A DNA stretch of 64,000 nucleotides, from NCBI GenBank assembly GCA_026419785.1, contig JAODTK010005542.1, positions 1 through 64,000 on the forward strand, given 5' to 3'. The notes beneath the pieces are model-generated. The model did no database searches and was not told the DNA's origin. It saw only the letters and a program-made list of their open reading frames with translations. This document shows, in pieces, positions 36,401-47,960 of the stretch. This DNA is from Sclerodactyla briareus. Lineage: Eukaryota > Echinodermata > Holothuroidea > Dendrochirotida > Sclerodactylidae. Numbering within the stretch: the stretch's first letter is position 1; every line of letters begins with the position of its first letter. The translations under genes and the position numbers were made by a program.

Positions 36401-36669
36401 AGAACAAGTTTGGGGCGAGAGTACAGTATTTATATATTTTTAATAATGATTTAGTTATGACGTATGTGTTTTTGTTTCTCGAATGCCACATTGTTGTCTA
36501 ACAACCGCTGCCAGTCCGGAATAGTAGCATTGGCCCAGTGTTAAAACGTTTAACGTCATAACAAAAACGTCAGTTCTCACATGAGAGTTCGTTGAGGGGA
36601 GATCAGACTCCTGTGGACTCCCACTTGTACCCTTCCATTCCCGTGAGGCCTCGTCCAGTGAAACATTTA

Positions 36670-36854
36670 TTACTTACCCAAGTTTTAGTGCAAACGTTTG
36701 ACCATGACATCACCGTTCGACAGGAGTATTGAAAACTGAAAGTTTCATTGCCTAACCTGTCACGTGGTGCTGGTTCGACATAGTGTTGTGAACGTATGGA
36801 AAGAATTGCCAAAATAAACGTAGCAGATACTCGATACTCGATTTCACGGATCAA
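36670..36854 (-). CDS. Candidate exon with consensus splice donor, upstream of copy A
   Basis: Minus strand, open frame reading VEPAPRDRLGNETFSFQYSC and then VMSWSNVCTKTW, ending exactly at a near-perfect donor (TGG|GTAAGTA). It has two cysteines, one NET sequon and a preceding hydrophobic stretch (VSATFILAILSI) but no ATG. The block just downstream (36,480-36,590) is duplicated at 63,870-63,970, next to copy C, so the matching exon of copy C would fall just outside the window. Could be an ectodomain exon of the receptor family; not proven. Confidence 0.3.
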
Positions 36855-38225
36855 CGTTTAACAGCTTTACGTTCGATTCAGCGGCATCAATAACAAGAGC
36901 AGAAAAAATTATACCTAGAAGACACAATAGTGTCGTCGAGGACTGAGTCGTCTCTCCAGACAGGCAATATTGTCTAGAGGAAGTAACAATCTATGCAGAT
37001 TTTAGTCAACATTGGAAAACTTGCCAACGCTGTGCGGATCGCCAGTAGAAAAAAAAATATACAAACGAGGGACTAATCCCTGCGTTGCGGGACCTCATCG
37101 CGAACCCCGTGCTCTCCCTGATCACTAACATAACTTGCCATTAACATTCAGTCAAATATGAAGCCTGAGGTCCCCTGACCCTCCATATTTTCAGGAAAAC
37201 CACATGATTCCTAACATTGTACAGGCGGAAAGATGGTATCAGTGACGTTTTGCAACAAATACTTCGGGTTCGATACACAGTCACCGCCGGTTTTTCCTAG
37301 GTGGGATGGGCGAGGTCGTGGGCCGCCACTTCATGTTCCGCGGGATGCAGGTGTACTAGGATTCGTTACAGGTATTGGCAAACAATTTAGTCAGACGGCT
37401 GTTAGCAGTCATGTTGAACTAACAACTTCCGCTCATCTCATGTTCCGAGGAAAGTGTCGGTCTGGAGTTAATGATAGCCACCCCCCCCCCTTTCGGAGAG
37501 GACGTGAATGACGGACACGGAGAGAAGGTTGGGAATGGTTACACCCCTGTCCCGATATAATCTGAGCAACTAGTCCGAAAAGAGGCAGGGAGTAATCGCG
37601 ATGCTCCTCCACGATCAATACCGCCCTGGGCTGGGTGCTGGGTGGGTCAGCAATGAGGGTGACTCTCAAAACAGGTCACGTATCCGTATTGGTGTGTGCA
37701 TGGCATATGGATGTGTGTGTGTGTGCCCTCGCGCGCGTGTGGGTGGTATTGCGTTGTGCGTTAAATGTTTATGTTCTCTTGCAATATCTTATATATTCCA
37801 AAACTGTTAGTTCCAACCATAATTGGGATGCTTACATTTAAGCATATCAGAGATTGAAATCTAAGGAATAGTTCTTTTTGCCCGAGATGTGAGGAGATCC
37901 TGCAATTCCGGTGATTGCCTCGTTCAATTGCAAATCGTAAAAATGAATGTTTGGCCAATATGTGTTCGATATCCGGTAAATAAAGTACACAACTTATTTG
38001 TTTACCTCTTCAAGAATCAAGAATTCATCACATATTTCCAGTTAATTAAATTCTCTGTTAATTATTGGTTCAAATAGTTTTGGCCATTTCCAAATTCGGG
38101 AACCGTCACTATCTGATGGACACGCAAACACAAAGAACAGTGAAGGTGGGTCTCTTCACTGGACCGACTACCCATGGTATGAATGGGACCCTCCTATAGA
38201 GGTCTCTTCAGTAAATACTTCTCAT
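36855..38225. other. Stretch with no recognisable gene
   Basis: No domain seen. A poly-C tract near 37,481 and a short TGTG run near 37,711-37,726. Confidence 0.5.
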
Positions 38226-38528
38226 TCACAAAACTCCGTTTTCGTCGATCTCTGTTGGCAACTCGACCTTTTGCCCGTGGTCCGAAATGATGCGAACGAA
38301 AAAGCTGATCAGTCTGAAATATAGTATATAATAATCTACATTCGCATACAACCAGGTTTCTCCCATAGCAGGCACGTTTTCGATGTTATGCCAACAAACC
38401 TGTGCGAACGCAAGGGACTTGCCGAAGACATAGTGAAACTTTAGCCCTCCACACGCAGTTCGCCGAAAACTGCAGATTCTATGGTTCGAAGTGATGTTTT
38501 TTACATGTTCATTGGGAATTGAAATCAA
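38226..38528 (-). CDS. Candidate exon pair, 100-codon open frame with internal acceptor sites
   Basis: A minus frame of 100 codons, including ITSNHRICSFRRTACGGLKF, AFAQVCWHNIENVPAMGETW and a terminal GQKVELPTEIDENGVL, ending in TGA. Two 3' splice-site-like sequences lie inside: TTGCGTTCGCACAG (boundary 38,399) and ATACTATATTTCAG (boundary 38,313). The real exon may therefore begin at one of them. It has cysteines and tryptophans as in an extracellular domain, but no family is recognised. Confidence 0.25.
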   Translation of the reverse strand: MISIPNEHVKNITSNHRICSFRRTACGGLKFHYVFGKSLAFAQVCWHNIENVPAMGETWLYANVDYYILYFRLISFFVRIISDHGQKVELPTEIDENGVL

Positions 38529-41500
38529 GTAATCTATCGAATTAGTCGATTATTTCTGTGCAGCCCCTACTCCTCTTTCAATCTATTTACACTATCCGTG
38601 TGACAGTATAAAGCCTGTAGAATCCCGGAAAAGTTTGAGGGAAGTTGTTCATAGATATACCCTTGTTACGCGGCGGGAGCCTATAGGGCCGGGGCGTCTT
38701 ATTATAATCAGGGGTTGAGGTCGCAACCATTGTCATCACTTCTATAGTATTGTGGAGAATATTCAAAGGTATTCCCTACATGTACATGTGCCAGGGGCTC
38801 CTACATGCGGTAATCCAGTCCTGCAACCACGCGTCGAAAGTTGGCGGGCGTCTAGAGCAAGTTGGGTGGTGCCACAGAAGAGATTTGGATTATTGGATGA
38901 TGAATAGTTTCACGTTTCATGAATGCCGATGAGATCATGACAACTCGGGAATTGCTCATTGTTTCAGATTTCGATAACGGCAACAAACATACCTGTTTGT
39001 TTCCGTTCCTGATCAAGTCAACTTCCAGATTGAGGGCATAACTGAGGTCAAAACAAAATAAAAGGTCGAAAGACCCCAGAACCACATAGACATCTGTAAA
39101 TTCCGGTCAGGCTTCCAGACCACCCTGTTTCGAAAGAGTGAGCTACGTATGGCATTATGTATGGTCTCTACCTGGATTCAAGGCTCTGTCCCGACCCTTA
39201 TCCAAGGTCCCCCAGGCCATAATACACAAACCGGTGCCAGCACTTTTGTAGGGTTACATATCAACTCCTTTATCTTCGCCAATGACACCGTACACAGTTT
39301 GAATAGAACTCGTTGAAGCAGGGCATGACTGATTCCCCCACAGCGGAGATCAAGGTAATAACAAAAATAACAACACAAACATACTCATTCGTTATTGATC
39401 CACACTATGTGAATTGAAGCTAGATAGGCATATCTTCGATCAGTAAACAACTGTACCTGCAAGGAACAAAATATACTAGGACTCTGTGCTGTAGAAAGCT
39501 GGTTAGTACATCAATCACCATTTGCTGAATATTTTCTCGTCCATTGCCAAAAAAATGTCCACGCCCAAAATGGTTATGGAATGAATATATACAGCCCGTA
39601 TTTACCAAATTAGTAACCAAAAATCGTAGAGCTTGCAGTAACCCACTTCGAGAAAGTATTCTTGCGATAATGGTCAAGGTGGAAGGACCACAGCAAGTGG
39701 AATGAACAATGCACAATCCGTTTTCAATGGTTTTGAATTGCGATGTCGTATAGAAGAAATCCAATCACAGTCGAATGAGTCTCTTGGAATCGAAAACTCG
39801 ATTTTCAATCGGACAACGTCCAAACCACGAAAGTTTAATAAACAAAATAATAGCCACACACAAATACTGCGAAAATTATCTGTTTGTTACCAGATTGTCC
39901 AACCGTGCCGTGAGAAGAAAAAAAACCGCAAACAAATCCATGATTATTCGTACTTTTAGTGAAACTGCTGTTAATGTTGGGCTACTAATAAGCTAAGGGG
40001 TGAGAACGAATGATGATCTCAATTTGTTGACTCACATACTATGCCTATCGATATGTCCGACCGAGTCTTCTGTGCATATACGTTAGCCGTGACGGTATCC
40101 AGATTACTCGGAAGAACAAATTCGAATTCAACGATGACAAGTCCGCTACAAATCTCTACGGCTAGGAACAACAGTGAATGGGCTGGCAAATCGCCTGTTC
40201 ATAGCCATAACAATGCCAAAAATAGCGGCATAAGGTGAAGAGTTGTTGTACTCCTAATAACTGGTTATATCGTGTGTCTACTGCGATGCTGGAAATTTTG
40301 ATTCCTTTGTTGGATATTTTTTAGTGTGTTGTTGTTATCTTCAATTGTCATTCACTACACTACAAATAAATCGAAAGCGAACATTAGGAGAAAACAGCCT
40401 TTGAAAATTCCACTTGCTACAAAACAATTACGGACACACGAAAACACACGTTGACCCAAGTTCTCGGAAATTGAAACCTCAGCCGTTCAGTGACATGCAA
40501 AGAGGCAAAAGGGATTCCTCTAGCTAGGCTGAGATGGCACAGCACCGCCATTCTCTATCGCGAGAAGGTTAATGTTACTGTTACTCGTTAATCGAAAACT
40601 AACAACTGAACTGTTAAATGTTTATCGATTCGGCAACACCTTAAAAAAAGCGCCATAATAGCCTACTATAGGCCTGGTCAATCGAAACCAAGCTTGGAGG
40701 CTCGTGGGATCAAGGTCACAAAGAGAGCTCCGAAAATGGAACTCCGGAAGATTTAGAAACACTTAGGTATTTGGGCAGAAGGCGAAAAATACGGTGGTTT
40801 AGAAGAGGCATTCCCAGGTAGATAGGGGAATATCCTATTCATATGCTATGTAGCACACTGACATACGAGTACGAGACATTCAATTTAGCTGGAACTGGAA
40901 GGAAGTAGAAGAGTATATTGTTGGAAGATACTACTGTACGTCACGCAACATTTTCGGCACATAATCGGTCATTGGATCAATCGGTCAGGGATTTATTATT
41001 TATTATTATAGTAACTATGTGCCCAGCTATTTTGCTAAAATGCTCCGATAATTGTCAAGAACTCGCGGGCAAACAGTTATTCCAGAGTCAAAACGTATCT
41101 CTGATGAATCCTGGAAAATGAACAATCGTTTGGGTTCAGCCAAACAAAAAATCCTGCAACATGCCCTGTGTGTCTGCATGCTCCAGTAAAAAACATTAAT
41201 AATGAAAAGAATCGGATTTGGACGGTTTTTCCAATTTCCTCGAAATAGGGGGGAAATCACTCATAGAACCGGACATGTGTGTGGTTGGTCATTTTTATTG
41301 CATTCGTCTTCTTTAGATGCATTGTGTATTTGTGAATGTCGTTTGTGAATGGGGAAATAATTTCTGCAATAACCGGAAACCTAAATACAGGCGGGACGGG
41401 GAGACTGCCTCAATTTCATTGCGGTAAATCAAATTAGCCCAGGAATTACCGCCAAAAGTAAAGATCCAATAGAAACCTCGGGAGAGAAGAGCCAGAGCTG

Positions 41501-42040
41501 AAACGAAAAAAATGAGTTATGGGATGTTCGATAAAATACCTCCAAAATGTGCACATACAAAAAATCAGAACAGTGCAATTTGGGCAAAATTTCTGGATCG
41601 GGAACTGTGCCCCTTGTTTCCCTTTTTTAGTAGCCAATGGCTCCACTGTTGGTAGTAAGGATCGTCGAGTCGTCCAGATATTTCCATTATGAAAGGCCTC
41701 AGGAATCCGTATTGCTAGACAAGTGTAAGCATTTGAGGAACCACTACCGCCGATATGATGAACTGGCACCACTTTTTTGTTTTTGTTCAAAAAAGGGCAA
41801 TAATCAACTGCGTTCACTCTTGGTAAAAGCCGGAAGTACATGTCGGCTGAAACCATGAGTATTTCAGTCCATTCTTTGTTCCAAAGTCATTGGACTAATG
41901 CAACAGTTATATGGTATACCCCCTTCAATAATTGCGTAAAGTTACAACGTTTGAAAAGGTTGTGCCCACGTCTGGTTTGTGACCCGCTAGACTTTCTGCT
42001 TCTGCTATGAACCCGTTAAATTCTCTTTCGGATCACGCGA
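38529..42040. other. Gene-poor stretch
   Basis: Open frames up to 136 codons occur (41,446-41,856, minus; 39,420-39,764, minus) without a recognised domain or splice support. Short inserts with line-like simple repeats near 40,993-41,010 (TTATTATTTATTATTATAG). Nothing firm. Confidence 0.45.
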
Positions 42041-42049
42041 GGATGTTGG

Positions 42050-42470
42050 TGTAGAGTGAGCATCAGGCAGCATCTAGTAACTGTGTGTGGGAAGGTGTCT
42101 TACCCACTTAAAAAACTGGGTTCCCTTGACAGGGGGTGGTAAAATTCATTCCAGTCTCTAATAGTTCGAGGGTAGAAACGTACTGTAAGGCTTGATATTA
42201 ATGGGGGGTTTTGATGTAGCGCCACACCTACCAAGTCCTCAGGCCATCTGGAACTTGCCACCATGCCATTGATAACTTGAAAAGAAGAGTGTAAGTCGTT
42301 CATTCTTATTATATACAGTTGTTCCCAGTTTGAGGCCTTCAAATCGGGCACACTTGTCTAGTCTACGGAGGTTGTGGGTCCAACCACACGTGAAGCTCTT
42401 CTTTGAATTCTTTTCCATCTATTCATATCAAAGTTATAAGGATTCAAAAGACCCCAAATTTGTGACTTTA
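42050..42470 (-). mobile_element. LINE reverse transcriptase C-terminal fragment
   Basis: Minus-strand reading RIQRRASRVVGPTTSVD, then WEQLYIIRMNDLHSSFQVIN, GMVAS, and FYPRTIRDWNEFYHPLS. This order ('QRRA', 'RR..L..F....G', 'PRT..DWN.LP') is the conserved end of Jockey/CR1-type ORF2 proteins. Two internal stops or shifts; about 140 residues remain. It lies a few hundred bases from another minus-strand LINE and may be from a different family. Confidence 0.65.
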
Positions 42471-42832
42471 AGACTACGAGGATTTGCACGGGTATCTATT
42501 GACATTCAGGATTAGATTTAAGATACTAATTTTGTATACAATTGGGCTCCATGATATGGCTCTGCCAATTTAGCCTAGATAATTTCGACTTCAGTGAAAT
42601 CGCGGTTATGGTCTTGAGATCTAGTAGTGGGTTAAATCTCATGATCCCTAGAATATGCTAAAAACATATGGGAGTCGGGCTTTTTCAGCATGGGTCCTTC
42701 AGTCTGGACGCCTCGCTGAAAATTTTTCAGGAGTCTTCCTTGCCAGCCTCAGTTGAAGTCCAGTCTCAAAACTCACTTTTGAGTCGCTCATCCGTTACCT
42801 CGGCAGCCCATTTGAATACTTTCACAAACACA

Positions 42833-44115
42833 ATTATTATTATTATTATTCATTTATTATCTTATTTCTTCCAACTATTAACAATGTGGAATGGATGTAC
42901 ATAGTTACACGGGGCCTCGCGAATCCGACCCGATTCTGGGAGGTCCAGTAATCGTCTCAGTATGTGGGCGGGTCCGAGTATGGCCTCCAGGTATCTTCTG
43001 AAGGTGTCCTTCCAAGTGCGGGGTTACAGCCCCAGCGCCCCAACTACCACTGGGATTACTTCAGCGCTGACATCCCATAGTCGCTGTATCTCCAGTTCCA
43101 GGTCTTGATATTTTTCGATCTTATCTTTCTCTCTGCTTCTGATGTCGTGATCGTCGGTATGCGACAGCTATGATCTTGGCCTGTCTCCTGCTTTAACATC
43201 CAGGACCGAGATCGGTCTTCTAGCTGTGATTGACCTTATCCCGTTCGAGCTCAAATGCGTCGGATTCTGACTTCATCATTCTCCGTACTGCCTCAGGGTG
43301 GTGCAACCAGGGCTGTTCTGGGACACTACTCGTAATGCTTTGCAGATCCCCAAGGTATGGCGTCTGCACTTTTATTATGTCTGGCCAGTTACTCCGTTGG
43401 GCCCCTTTCTGGCATCCTGCTACCAGTGGTTCACAGTTTCATTCTGAGCACCACACATTCTGCCCTTGCTGTCCGTTGTGTTGTGAAGGATCCTGGCTCT
43501 GTGGCATTTGGTATTCAGGGCCTTGTCCTGTGAGCTGTTCTCAGTCTTTCCGTTTCTATTTTAGTCCTGCTTGGACACCATTTGATGCCGTTTCTTGGGT
43601 TGTGACTTCCTCCATCTTCCGAGGGTACTGACCATGGAGTGGTTTTCCTTCCAGGCATTCTTGTATTCAGAGCCATTGTGTTTTCCCTCTTTTTTTCCCT
43701 GTTGTGTCAGTGGTCCCAATGCACTCCATGCCACCTCATATGGCTCCTCTTTGTCTGGTCGGATTATTCGCACAGTCCCATTTCCTCAACGTTTCCTGTC
43801 CTCTCCACTTGCTTTAGTCCTCTGCCTCCTTGTCGTCGGGAGGTACAGGATGTGGACACCTGCTCGGGGGTGCAGTCACCGTGGATGGCTCAGGGTTTCC
43901 TGGTTTTTTCGGTCGGCTCCCTCACTTGCTTTTTCGTCCATCATTACCCATGCTGTGTAGGAAGATCACGGGCATGGCGTATGTATTGAGGGCCTGTACC
44001 TTGTTTCTGCCGTTCAGTCTGGTCTTGAGAACTTTTCTGACCCCTTTTGATTAGACCTTCACGGCGTTGCCCTTTATTCTTTCTGTAGGTTCTCCACGCC
44101 TTGCTGCATCCTAGT
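42833..44115 (-). mobile_element. LINE ORF2 C-terminal region with zinc-knuckle-like motif and (AAT)n tail
   Basis: Minus strand, reading from 44,115 down, in frames broken by many indels: LNGRNKVQALNTYAMPVI-like start; GMECIGTTD; CLEGKPLHGQYPRKMEEVT; GPEYQMPQSQDPS; RMCGAQNETVNH (Cys/His knuckle, with its first and last Cys displaced by frame shifts); DIIKVQTPYLGDLQ; DKIEKYQDLELEIQRLW; and SAEVIPVVVGALGAVTPHLE. The last two blocks are a hallmark of a widespread animal non-LTR family. The 3' end is the (ATT)n (minus: AAT) at 42,833-42,850. The catalytic reverse transcriptase core is absent, so it is a 5'-truncated copy. Confidence 0.8.
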
Positions 44116-44139
44116 TTTGTACCAGTGGCCACATTAGTA

Positions 44140-44141
<2 letters not shown>

Positions 44142-44189
<48 letters not shown>

Positions 44190-44190
44190 G
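44142..44190. repeat. (TTA)n microsatellite, ~16 units
   Basis: Pure TTA repeat of about 48 bases at the 5' border of the minus-strand LINE. It may be the tail of an older element into which the LINE inserted. Confidence 0.9.
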
Positions 44191-44518
44191 ACGCCCTAGC
44201 TATCCATAATTGTTATACTTGTTTTGACAGTTGCTGTATGAAAACTACTACGTAAAAGTTGCCCTGACGCTTATGGTGTTGGAGATATATTTTGGAAATA
44301 TCGACAGCTTTGTTCACTCCGCGATAATATTACTTGCATGGTTTTTTCCCCAAGCATCCTTTTTTAGGCTCCCGTGTTGTAGAGGCATCTGGCACGCTCT
44401 TCATGTTATGTGTTTTGGATGCGCTATTTGCTACTAGCATCAATGTTGTACCTACGTGTGTCAATCGACGGGGTCTGGCACGCAATGTATATCAGCTGCT
44501 GGGAATGTATCTATCTAT

Positions 44519-44586
44519 TTTATCTGTCTGTCTGTCTGTCTGTCTGTGCCGTCTGTCTGTCTGTATGTCTGTCTGTCTGTCTGTCC
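44519..44586. repeat. (CTGT)n microsatellite
   Basis: Interrupted CTGT repeat of about 67 bases. Confidence 0.9.
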
Positions 44587-45140
44587 CTACTGAAATCCCA
44601 TATATGGCCCGGGTTTCTGGTAACCCCTTTATCTGGCCCATATGAATTTTCATGTCTTCACATCAAGTACATAGTACACAATCAGATAAAATTGATAATG
44701 TGTCTGGTATGGTCCAGATAAAGGATCCAGATATTGCCCAGATATGGCGAGCCATATTTGGTTCCATAGATGGGTCATGTTCCGAATTGGGCACATAAAA
44801 TTTGAAAAACCAAAAAACAAAAAGTTATATCTGTCAACTCCTTTATATGGCCCATAATTTTTATATAGCTATAGCTGGTCCATATGAAGCTATTATGGTC
44901 ATATTCAGAATTTGGAATGAAACTTGATAAAAGTGGCAACTCCCTCATATGGCCCTATAAAAACTGACATTACCAAGATCAAGTAACACATCGTACGTAA
45001 CACAAACAATAACAAATTATTTGACCCAGTTTGGTAAGCTCTATTCTGGTTCTCATAAGCTGCATAAAGGGGTCCTTATTCATAATTGAGCAGATAAATT
45101 GATATGTGTCCAAACATGGTCTCTCTGGCCCAGATTTGAG
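44587..45140. repeat. Degenerate tandem repeat with TATGGCCC words
   Basis: Words such as ATATATGGCCC, CTGGCCCATATGAA, TTTATATGGCCCAT and CTCATATGGCCCTAT recur about every 60-120 bp. They resemble the minisatellite at 47,274-47,843, suggesting one array broken by 46-47 kb sequence. Confidence 0.55.
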
Positions 45141-46470
45141 GTTTTTATACTTAGAATGAAAAATAACATAATCAATCCAATACATATCAACATTTTGTAT
45201 ATAAACAATGTACGTTTCATATATTACCTGTAATGACCATGGTATAGAGGCCTAAATGGATACTTCGGTGACAACTGCATACCCATGTAGAATATAAAAC
45301 AATCGTTGACCTGGGATAGCCTTCAAAATACCCTAATAGGTCACCATTCATAAAAGTGCCTTTGCTACTGATATGAAAAATATATATATTTTAATATCTA
45401 AAAAATCGAGGATTGATTATCCTTTGTGGAAGAGGATGGGGTGAAGGCAAGAACGTGTATGTCTATAATCAATGTGAGTCATAGGTACCATGAAACATTC
45501 TGAATAATAATAATGATGAGTAGTTGTGGTTAAAGGAAACAATCTATAAATATAAGTGACCTTCTGGTTACATTCTATTTATATAAAGTAAGGAGGCCCG
45601 GCCACCCAAAATAATTCAGTTGATTCAAGTGTACTGCTGAGGCATAATCGGCTTTTGGAGAATTCAACTTGTGACATCACGGGGGGGGGGGGGGGGATTC
45701 GCAGGATCCCTGTAATACAAAATCAATGAAATATCTCAAAAACGGCAATATGCTAGAACCTCAAAGATGGGGGGTCGGGGTTTCGATTTACGTCCTCTTT
45801 CCATCTTTGTGCTAGTATAAATTTAAATATGTTACATGACCAGGGCCTCTCTTGAGACACTTATACCTTGCTTACACAGTATGGTGTGTTCATTTTTACA
45901 AAGTAGTCAATAAGAAACAATGCATCAAGGACTTTGCCCATCTGTGATAAAATACAGATGGCAAAAAGAACAAGGTTTTGCTCGCTAAATAAAATATTAT
46001 TACATTATAAAAAATATGAAAAGTAGAGATATGCAGTTATGGAAGACTAATTGATGATGAAAATGTTGTAAGGTTCAAATTCAGAGCTATATTCAAGTGG
46101 GTCACGAAAACAGCTAGTCTCGCTTTTTTTCGCGATCAGTGGTGGTTTTTGCTTTAATTGTTCCACCACCTGATCTTAGAGGTTCGAAAGCGAGCAAACT
46201 ACCAGTAAACTATTAATAACAGCAAAATTAAGCAGCAGTGCGCTTACCGGAAAGTTATACATGATTTCTCACAATACTCCCCTTGACCGCCAGAGTGAGG
46301 CATGTCCCTGGGGAGCCCATGTTGGCTACCACCCTTTTATGGCCCCCCCAGTAATGGCTCTGTAGTTTGTCTACTGCGCTGGGCCAGCCAAGATGCATAT
46401 ACTTCTAGATGTATAGGACCATTACTATTACCATAGAAAACGTGGTTGGCTTGGCCCGCAGGCCAATGAA
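45141..46470. other. Stretch with no recognisable gene
   Basis: A poly-G tract of 17 bases at about 45,680-45,696. No coding signal. Confidence 0.5.
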
Positions 46471-46680
46471 AAACGAGGAAGTGACGCGGAGCGCGCGACA
46501 AACATCAGGTGCCGATGTTCGAATCCAGGTGTTTGGGCACAAATTCCGGCGATCCAAATATTCCCTATTCAAACTAGTCCATTTTTCGCCCCTTCGCTGG
46601 GCGATAATTGTAAAATTTTTTCAGCTCTCAGTTCTCCCGGAACAGATATTCGGCTAGTTTACCCTCCGCCTACCCCAATT
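46471..46680 (+). repeat. tRNA-derived SINE-like repeat, copy 1
   Basis: GTGACGCGGAGCGCGCGACA, then ATCAGGTGCCGATGTTCGAATCC: a D-arm-like stretch followed by a B-box match (GTTCGAATCC) at tRNA-like spacing. After it comes AGGTGTTTGGGCACAAATTCCGGCGAT, shared with the second copy at 59,220. A tRNA-related SINE head is the best reading. Confidence 0.45.
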
Positions 46681-47273
46681 CTTGAGTCGTAAAATAAAGA
46701 TCCATGGGGGAGGCGGTGACCACAGTCATTGGAATGGAATCACTCCCCCAATAAACGCCAACTATTCAATGTGCCACATTGTGCAAACATATGAAGTCCT
46801 GTACCCAGGCGGAATCTGTGGGTCCTTGAATTAATTAATATACCGAATCTCAGACAGTTCCAGTTTTGCGTAGGTCATGACTTGAAGAACCGCGTAGCCA
46901 AAAAACAGACGTCTATCGCGTTGTAACGGACGAGAATTCTCCAGGATACTGATGATGAATTGCCTAATTTACCCTATGCGAGTTTCACATGTGCAACCGC
47001 CCGATTTTCAAGGAGATTTGTGATCTGTTCAACACATGCAAAAAATTCGAAACCACTCAAATTCGCCACTGTATACCTATGCACTAACCAATTAATACAC
47101 TGCACTATATGACACCTACTCCGCAATGTTCTAAGCATCAGATGGACCAATGGACAATTGGATACCAAACCGTGAACTCTAGGATGAAACAACCAAATCA
47201 CCAACGCCTATTGAGAAGCACTTACGAATCAACGTGAGGACATTCACCCTTAATGCCCAAAACTTGCCAGGGT
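46681..47273. other. Duplicated segment without gene
   Basis: 46,905-47,000 (GATACTGATGATGAAT...GAGTTTCACATGTGCAA) recurs at 59,500-59,600. No coding sequence recognised. Confidence 0.45.
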
Positions 47274-47843
47274 AGTCTCTATTAAGTTATATGGGGCTCC
47301 ATATATGATCATATAACACTGTAAACCTATATATTGGCAATCTCCATATAAAGTTCTGTAAGTCTTCATATGACCATTGTAAACAATATGGGGATTCTGG
47401 GTAGTCTCTATCAATAAATATTATGCTTTATGTGCCATAATAACCCGGATATCGATATCTGGGTAGGCTCTATATCAACGTTCTATGAGGCTTCATTTGG
47501 CCCTTGTGAAACTTTAAGATGTATAATCTTGGAGGTAGTCCAATATAAGTTATATTAGCTTTATAACGGCCCATAAAAACTGTATGGTTCCATATCTGGC
47601 CAGCGTCTATATCAAGTTATATTATGGCTTCATATGGCCATCTGAAACTGTATACCTATAATCTCGCAGCCTCCATATCAATGTTATTGAGGCTTCATAT
47701 AGCCTATAGCGTATATATAAATCTGGGTAAGGCTCTATATCATTTTATAATTCATAGCACAATCTGGGTAGGGCTCTATTCCCAAGTTGACACAGGCTTT
47801 ATGTGGCCATATAAAATTGTATACCCTATGTCTGAGCCTCTAT
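47274..47843. repeat. Minisatellite, about 9 units of ~60-70 bp
   Basis: Unit like AGGCTCTATATCAAGTTATA, then TGAGGCTTCATATGGCC, then ATAAAACTGTATACCTATA, then ATCTGGGT. Units begin near 47,274, 47,340, 47,402, 47,464, 47,532, 47,603, 47,669, 47,730 and 47,770. The last runs straight into the (CTAT)n repeat. Confidence 0.75.
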
Positions 47844-47901
47844 ATCTATCTATCTATCTATCGATCTATCTATCTATCTAATCTATCTTCCGGTCTGTCC
47901 T

Positions 47902-47932
<31 letters not shown>

Positions 47933-47960
47933 GTCCGTCATCCATCATCTATCTAAGCGT
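47840..47960. repeat. (CTAT)n followed by (CTGT)n microsatellite
   Basis: About 45 bases of CTAT repeat, then an interrupted CTGT/CCGT repeat, then CATCTATCTA. Confidence 0.9.

Noticed and set aside
41446-41856. 136-codon minus frame
   Set aside because: No recognised domain, no splice support and no duplicate elsewhere; its length is near what chance gives in 64 kb.
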